In this document: piece after piece, positions 58,784 through 64,000 of the stretch
Layout of the letters: each line of letters opens with the position of its first letter
Numbering within the stretch: the first letter of the stretch is position 1
DNA from: Excoecaria cochinchinensis
Lineage: Eukaryota > Streptophyta > Magnoliopsida > Malpighiales > Euphorbiaceae
Reading direction: 5' to 3'
Assembly (NCBI GenBank): GCA_947683425.1
Contig: CANTUQ010000106.1
Span: 5,889,001-5,953,000 of the forward strand
DNA length: 64,000 nucleotides
Translations under genes and position numbers: made by a program
Notes under the pieces: generated by a model
What the model saw: the letters and a program-made list of their open reading frames with translations, nothing else
What the model was told of the DNA's origin: nothing
Database searches by the model: none

Positions 58784-59336
58784 TATCAACTTTTGTGGCT
58801 TACCCACAATTGTTGACAATTTGGTTTTTTTAGCAACAATTGTTGACAATTTAGTTTTTTTAGTAATCCCATATCGGGAAATTATAAAGGAATTGGGGAA
58901 TTGTTAAACTATAAATATAGCCCCCATTTCCTAATTGTAATCATCCCAAAATTGCTATCTTTTCTAAAACAATAATTTTTTCTCTTTTTAGTAAATATCT
59001 CACTTGTATTATTTATTTGAAATAGTGAAATATAATTTGGTAGTATTCGAGGAGGTAGGCATAATTTGCCGAACCTCGTTAAATTCTGGTATTCTTTATT
59101 TATCTATTTAATAGCTATTGTCAGGTATATTGTTAGTGAATTATTATGCTATTAAATTACTTAGAAAATTTCTGTCTAAGGAGATTGGGTTTTAAGTGAG
59201 ATCATTTGTGATCCCTCCTGTCTTTCCTGGAGATTTTATCTAGTGTGATTTTTCAGTACAATCGTTTACGCTTTATTCACCTGTTCAATAGTGTTTGAGG
59301 TGAATTTTGTGGAAATTAATCCGAGTTTTCACAACA
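58784..59336 (+). repeat. 3' LTR of the Tork-type element with a 30-bp internal duplication
   Basis: It starts TATCAACTTTTGTGG (TG changed to TA) and ends TTTTCACAACA. It is 29 bp longer than the 5' LTR because ATTGTTGACAATTT-TTTTTTTAGCAAC is tandemly duplicated at about 58807-58865. Confidence 0.9.
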
Positions 59337-59353
59337 ATAATATCCACAACAAG

Positions 59354-60452
59354 TAGACCTGGCAAACAGATATGAGCCAACTAAATTGGGTTCGGATCAC
59401 TTCTTTTCAGGTTAGATTTTTCGAGTCATAATTTTATTGAATCATATTCGAATCGAGTCACTTATTTTTCGGGCAGATTCGGGTTGAATCTTGGGTCACA
59501 GTTATAACTGGAAAATCAAATTGAAACTAAAAATCGAATCATAAGCGATTTGATATATTTGATTCGATTTAAAATACATAATTGACTTAATATATAATTA
59601 ACCATATTCGTTAATTTGACTTTTTTAGTGTTCTAAGTCAACTTTGACCACTAATCAAACATGTCATTATTTATTGTGAAACCGTAATTCGAATTTTAAT
59701 TTTTAAACATTTTAAATGGACTTATTTTGCCTCAAATTTGATCATTGGACTTATCCCAAATGGCATTTATAGCCCTAAAAAATGCTATTCATGTCTTGAG
59801 TGGCACTATTCATCTCATAACCTATTATTTATTGTTCAGAATGTATTATTCACAAACTAGAAATTTTTGGATGTTATACTCTCTTCCGGATTTGAGATGT
59901 TATAATTTTTGAGAAAAAATTAAAAGAGCACGACTAACTAGCAGCAGTAATGCAAGATGATGGATGAGCTATGAGCAATAGAATAACATCGGATTAGGGC
60001 ATAGAGCAAAAAGATCGAAAAGGGAAATGTGCAAAGAAAACACTAGAAATAGTGAAATACAATATATACTGTACACTATTTAATTATTATTTTTTATTTT
60101 TTTAATCTTTTGCCACTCGAAATTTAAACAATTAGATTTTTTTTTCTTTCAATTAAATCTAATTTTTATATAAAATTGGGATTGGGCTATTAATAAAATT
60201 TAGTATATATATATAAACTATAATTTATAAACGACATAAAATAAAATTTAATTGAAAATTTGGTCATGAATTCGGGCATATATTTTTGGACGGTTTTTTT
60301 GAGTTTTGGATTCGGGTCAGATTCGACTCCAAATGTTTTGAACCTTTCATACTCGAGTCTTTCAATTTTTTTTTTTTGAGTTTGGATTCAGTTCACGTTT
60401 ATGGAAAGATTCAGATTGAATTTTCGGATGGAATAAAATATTTTCAGGTCTA
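59354..60452. mobile_element. hAT-like non-autonomous element (1.1 kb)
   Basis: The left end TAGACCTGGCAAAC and right end CAGGTCTA form an inverted terminus (TAGACCTG). Flanks ACAACAAG (59346-59353) and ACAGCATG (60453-60460) match at 6 of 8 positions, fitting an old 8-bp duplication. The interior has GATTCGGGTT repeats and no transposase. It sits 17 bp from the end of the Tork 3' LTR. Confidence 0.5.
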
Positions 60453-60460
60453 ACAGCATG

Positions 60461-60859
60461 TCTTATTGGATGGTTTCATGCATATTTCTTGTGCTATGAA
60501 CATAAAGAAGTAGAAAAACCATAAAAAAAATTATTCCACTATAATTTTCAATTTCATGGCATAAATGTGATCGTAGCAATTTTCTTAAAAATTCAAGCCA
60601 CCCTCCATGACCTAATGGAATAATTCCTCGTAGCAAAACTATACTTTCCTACTTCTAGCATAAAAAAAATGCAATTATTAACTCCATGAAATTCAAAAAA
60701 TTGATTCTAATTTTGATGAGTATCAAATCTAGACAAGATATTTTAGATGTACATTTTTTTTTACATAGCTAAGAATTGCTTGTCATGGAAATAACTTGCT
60801 AATCAATAACAAAACTAATTAAATCCATCTCCATAAAATCAGGTCAGCTAAGCTAACTA
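60461..60859. other. AT-rich DNA between elements, nothing seen
   Basis: About 400 bases without a coding frame or recognisable element; it ends at the sharp left edge of the inverted repeat (CTAACTA before TGTTAGTGTTAG). Confidence 0.6.
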
Positions 60860-61714
60860 TGTTAGTGTTAGCCCTAGCCCCAATACATTGTAATAAAACA
60901 CTTTAGCTAATAAATGAGGCATTTGTTTTATCCATTGAATTCCTGTGCATGTCAATTGATAGAACCATCCAAGAATGTTGTTTCGGTTTAAGTTATCATG
61001 TGTGAGGCACATGGTTGTAAGACCTTGAAACAAATGAGACTTCATTCTAAATATCCCTAGTCAGTCATTGTTATGGGAATAACAAATGAATTAAGACTAG
61101 TATGCTCTCTCTGATAAATTGAGTTCTGTCTTACGGAACATAAGGACAAGAGTGTCAATCAGAGATCATAGATACATGTTTAGAACATGGTATCTGGATT
61201 CGATCCATTCATGAGAACACTACATGGTATAAGTCATAAGTGTTTCTCATATGCAAGTTTTGTATCGAAGTTCTTAGACCTGAAATCTCTATGAAACTCT
61301 TTATGAATTACTGTGTACTTTGACATACACCTAACGTGCATGTAACAGAGTGACTAGTATGGGTATGCTTGGGTATACATTGATTCATGTCAGAGAGCAT
61401 GAGAGAAGTGAAGGGATTACCCCTCTCTATAAGAGAAAAAAAATATCGTCGGCCACTTGATCAGTGAACTGGGAAGTGTATGGCCATACCGAGATGAAAT
61501 AATGAGTAACCATTATTTATCTGAGAGTTCAGTGTCACTGGAAAATCAAGAAAGGAATTAACTTACATATAAGGATGACTAGTTCCATGCCTTATATTAA
61601 TTCTGATATTTATGGGTAAGGGACTATGCAAAATTGCAGTAGGTCACCAAATGCCATTTGCATTTTTATTTAATTTGGAATGCTATAATATCTTGCTAGA
61701 GAATATATATAGCC
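60860..61714 (+). repeat. left arm of an 855-bp inverted repeat (LTR-like)
   Basis: It starts TGTTAGTGTTAGCCCTAGCC and ends GAATATATATAGCC. It is the reverse complement of 61854-62709 with only about five differences that I could find (for example GAGTTCTGTC against GAGATCTGTC). The starting TG.. and the position of the other arm next to a polypurine tract suggest that it is a Copia LTR. Confidence 0.9.
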
Positions 61715-61853
61715 ATTACATACATTAATTTGACTTTAATTAAAAGACCAAATTAATGCCCAATACATTATTTAAATATTTTAAGCCCAATACTTTGTGT
61801 GCGATCCTATAGGTCCATTTAATGTTGGCAATGAATTAATGAATTAATTCAAA
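61715..61853. other. 139-bp spacer of the inverted repeat
   Basis: It is not palindromic. It has AATTAATGCCCAATAC and TATAGGTCCATTTAATG. It probably contains the true ends of both LTRs, but no CA end with a target duplication could be fixed. Confidence 0.6.
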
Positions 61854-62709
61854 GGCTATATATATTCTCTAGCAAGATATTATAGCATTCCAAATTAAAT
61901 AAAAATGCAAATGGCATTTGGTGACCTACTGCAATTTTGCATAGTCCCTTACCCATAAATATCAGAATTAATATAAGGCATGGAACTAGTCATCCTTATA
62001 TGTAAGTTAATTCCTTTCTTGATTTTCCAGTGACACTGAACTCTCAGATAAATAATGGTTACTCATTATTTCATCTCGGTATGGCCATACACTTCCCAGT
62101 TCACTGATCAAGTGGCCGACGATATTTTTTTTTGTCTTATAGAGAGGGGTAATCCCTTCACTTCTCTCATGCTCTCTGACATGAATCAATGTATACCCAA
62201 GCATACCCATACTAGTCACTTTGTTACAAGCACGTTAGGTGTATGTCAAAGTACACAGTAATTCATAAAGAGTTTCATAGAGATTTCAGGTCTAAGAACT
62301 TCGATACAAAACTTGCATATGAGAAACACTTATGACTTATACCATGTAGTGTTCTCATGAATGGATCGAATCCAGATACCATGTTCTAAACATGTATCTA
62401 TGATCTCTGATTGACACTCTTGTCCTTATGTTCCGTAAGACAGATCTCAATTTATCAGAGAGAGCATACTAGTCTTAATTCATTTGTTATTCCCATAACA
62501 ATGACTGACTAGGGATATTTAGAATGAAGTCTCATTTGTTTCAAGGTCTTACAACCATGTGCCTCACACATGATAACTTAAACCGAAACAACATTCTTGG
62601 ATGGTTCTATCAATTGACATGCACAGGAATTCAATGGATAAAACAAATGCCTCATTTATTAGCTAAAGTGTTTTATTACAATGTATTGGGGCTAGGGCTA
62701 ACACTAACA
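61854..62709 (-). repeat. right arm of the inverted repeat; 3' LTR of the minus-strand Copia element
   Basis: On the minus strand it begins TGTTAGTGTTAGCCC directly after AGTGGGAGAT, a typical Copia polypurine tract (62710-62719), which follows the pol stop at 62724. This fixes this arm as the 3' LTR of the element to its right. Confidence 0.8.
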
Positions 62710-62723
62710 ATCTCCCACTAGCA

Positions 62724-64000
62724 CTAGTCCCAATTGGGCATAGCCCTAAGACCGAATGCTCGCAAATGAGCTTCGTGCAGATTTGGACGCAACTGTTTCG
62801 TCAAAGGATCTGCTACATTATTTTCACTTGCTATCTTGCTAACCTTGACGTCCCCACGATCAATGATTTCTCTGATCAGATGGTACCTCCTGAGTATGTG
62901 TTTGGATTTCTGGTGTGACCGGGGCTCCTTGGCCTGTGCAATGGCCCCGTTGTTGTCACAAAAAATTTCTAATGGATCTAGGATGCTTGGGACCACTCCT
63001 AATCTAGAAATGAAATTTCTAATCCAAACAGCCTCTTTTGCAGCCTCACTCGCTGCAATATACTCAGATTCTGTAGTTGAGTCGGCGACGGTCTCTTGCT
63101 TTGAGCTTCTCCAGCTGACAGCACCACCGTTTAAAACAAAAACAAATCCAGATTGCGATCTTGAGTCCTGAGTGCTGGTTTGAAAAGCAGCATCGGCATA
63201 GCCTTGTATGACGAGCTCTTCCTGACCACCATACACCAAGAAGTGATCCTTAGTCCTTCGTAGGTACTTTAGAATCCCTTTTACAGCAGACCAGTGCTTT
63301 TCATCAGGGTCTTGCTGAAACCTACTGGTTATACTCAGTGCATGAGCAACATCCAACCTAGTACATAACATAGCGTACATGATAGATCCAATAGCAGACG
63401 CATATGGGATTCTACTCATGTCGTCCCTTTCCTCTTTGGTTTTAGGGCACTGTTCTTTAGTCAAAGGAACTCCCAAAGCCAAAGGTATGTACCCTTTCTT
63501 TGAGTCTCCCATACTAAAATGCTTTAGAACTTTGTCTATGTACTTTTCTTGACTTAGTCCCAAAAGCCGATTCGATCTGTCTCTATAGATCCGAATACCA
63601 AGTATTGTCTCAGCTTCACCTAAGTCTTTCATATAGAAACATTTTCCCAACCATTGCTTAACCATTTGCAATGTTGGAATGTCATTCCCAATGAGAAGGA
63701 TGCCGTCCACATATAGGACCAAAAATACTACTATGCTCCCACTAACCTTCTTGTACACACAAGGCTCATCTTTGTTCTTGACGAAGTCAAATTCTTTGAC
63801 TGCCTCATCAAAACGAAGATTCCAACTTCGGGATGCTTGCTTTAATCCATAAATGGATTTCTGAAGCTTGCAAACCTTCTTAGGATGTTTGGGATTGACA
63901 AAACCTTCAGGCTGTGTCATATACACCTCCTCAAGTAAATATCCATTGAGGAAAGCAGTTTTGACATCCATTTCCCATATCTCATAATCATGATATGCAG
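62724..64000 (-). CDS. Ty1/Copia polyprotein, RT and RNase H part, continues beyond window
   Basis: It is open from the window end to TAG at 62724 on the minus strand, about 425 codons without a stop. RT motifs in order: MDVKTAFLNGYLLEEVYMTQ, KLQKSIYGLKQASRSWN, FLVLYVDGILLIGNDI, and MKDLGEAETILGIRIYRD. The catalytic box reads YVDG (63702-63713): the second Asp is replaced by Gly, so this RT should be inactive. RNase H (YADAAFQTSTQDSRSQSGF, ESEYIAASEAAKEAVWI, CDNNGAIAQAKEPRSH) and the C-terminal LTKQL block look complete. Its 3' LTR lies at 61854-62709. The rest of gag-pol and the 5' LTR lie outside the window. Confidence 0.92.
   Translation of the reverse strand, partial: AYHDYEIWEMDVKTAFLNGYLLEEVYMTQPEGFVNPKHPKKVCKLQKSIYGLKQASRSWNLRFDEAVKEFDFVKNKDEPCVYKKVSGSIVVFLVLYVDGILLIGNDIPTLQMVKQWLGKCFYMKDLGEAETILGIRIYRDRSNRLLGLSQEKYIDKVLKHFSMGDSKKGYIPLALGVPLTKEQCPKTKEERDDMSRIPYASAIGSIMYAMLCTRLDVAHALSITSRFQQDPDEKHWSAVKGILKYLRRTKDHFLVYGGQEELVIQGYADAAFQTSTQDSRSQSGFVFVLNGGAVSWRSSKQETVADSTTESEYIAASEAAKEAVWIRNFISRLGVVPSILDPLEIFCDNNGAIAQAKEPRSHQKSKHILRRYHLIREIIDRGDVKVSKIASENNVADPLTKQLRPNLHEAHLRAFGLRAMPNWD

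Larger units (their letters stand above)
54057..59336 (+). mobile_element. Tork/TNT1-like Ty1/Copia retrotransposon, 5.3 kb, inactive
   Basis: LTRs at 54057-54580 and 58784-59336, initiator tRNA-Met primer site, gag, protease, integrase, RT, RNase H and a polypurine tract in Copia order. Both outer flanks are ATAAT (54052-54056 and 59337-59341), a perfect 5-bp duplication. By eye the two LTRs differ at about a tenth of positions, so the insertion is much older than the Athila one. Gag and integrase resemble TNT1-94 type proteins, hence the Tork lineage. Confidence 0.93.

Noticed and set aside
60857..61045. Conserved 62-codon frame present twice (also 62524-62721) as a possible gene
   Set aside because: Both copies are the two arms of the inverted LTR repeat; conservation follows from the repeat, and there is no domain.
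1..64000. tRNA, rRNA or organelle-derived insertions
   Set aside because: I looked for recognisable tRNA arms, rRNA cores and plastid gene motifs and saw none. A tRNAscan or organelle search would be needed to exclude short ones.

Overview
This is nuclear DNA from a flowering plant, almost certainly a eudicot. The evidence is a plastid-targeted glutamine phosphoribosylpyrophosphate amidotransferase gene with no introns, a ten-exon plant-type DUS3 gene with GT..AG introns, very AT-rich intergenic DNA, and plant-specific retrotransposon lineages (Athila, Tat, Tork/TNT1-like and another Ty1/Copia). I cannot name the species from the sequence.

Only two ordinary host genes are supported: ASE (purine synthesis, + strand, 35318-37084) and DUS3 (tRNA dihydrouridine synthase, - strand, ten exons between 51867 and 46890). 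Both look intact. Nearly everything else is mobile DNA in layers. From left to right: a hAT-like non-autonomous element (1972-3266); AT-rich DNA; a truncated plant transposon gene (9654-10228); a 13.7-kb Athila-type Ty3/Gypsy element (10276-23956) with 1.78-kb LTRs, a 5-bp target duplication, a tRNA-Asp primer site, gag, pol and an env-position ORF; a decayed Copia integrase remnant (26150-27300); a 2.4-kb LTR-like unit (28691-33859) split by a second, oppositely oriented relative (30669-33440); a hAT-like MITE (33874-34370); ASE; a deleted Tat element on the - strand (39309-44740); DUS3; a complete but broken Tork-type Copia element (54057-59336); another hAT-like element (59354-60452); a near-perfect 855-bp inverted repeat (60860-62709); and the 3' part of a - strand Copia polyprotein running off the window end.

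The most unusual signal is in the Athila element. Each LTR, and the stretch between pol and the env-position ORF, carries six copies of an inverted repeat (TCACGGTGG...CCACCGTGA) spaced about 72-73 bp apart, 18 copies in all. The arms are conserved while the roughly 39-bp spacers are not, and one copy has a compensatory base-pair change. A second, unrelated palindrome family (TGTCGCG..CGCGACA) is repeated inside the two solo-LTR-like units. The env-position ORF has no AUG in the genomic sequence, but removal of an 821-nt intron would build one in an ideal plant context.

The insertion history can be read inside the window because duplicated, uninterrupted copies of two target sites are also present (25353-25511 and about 24798-24970).
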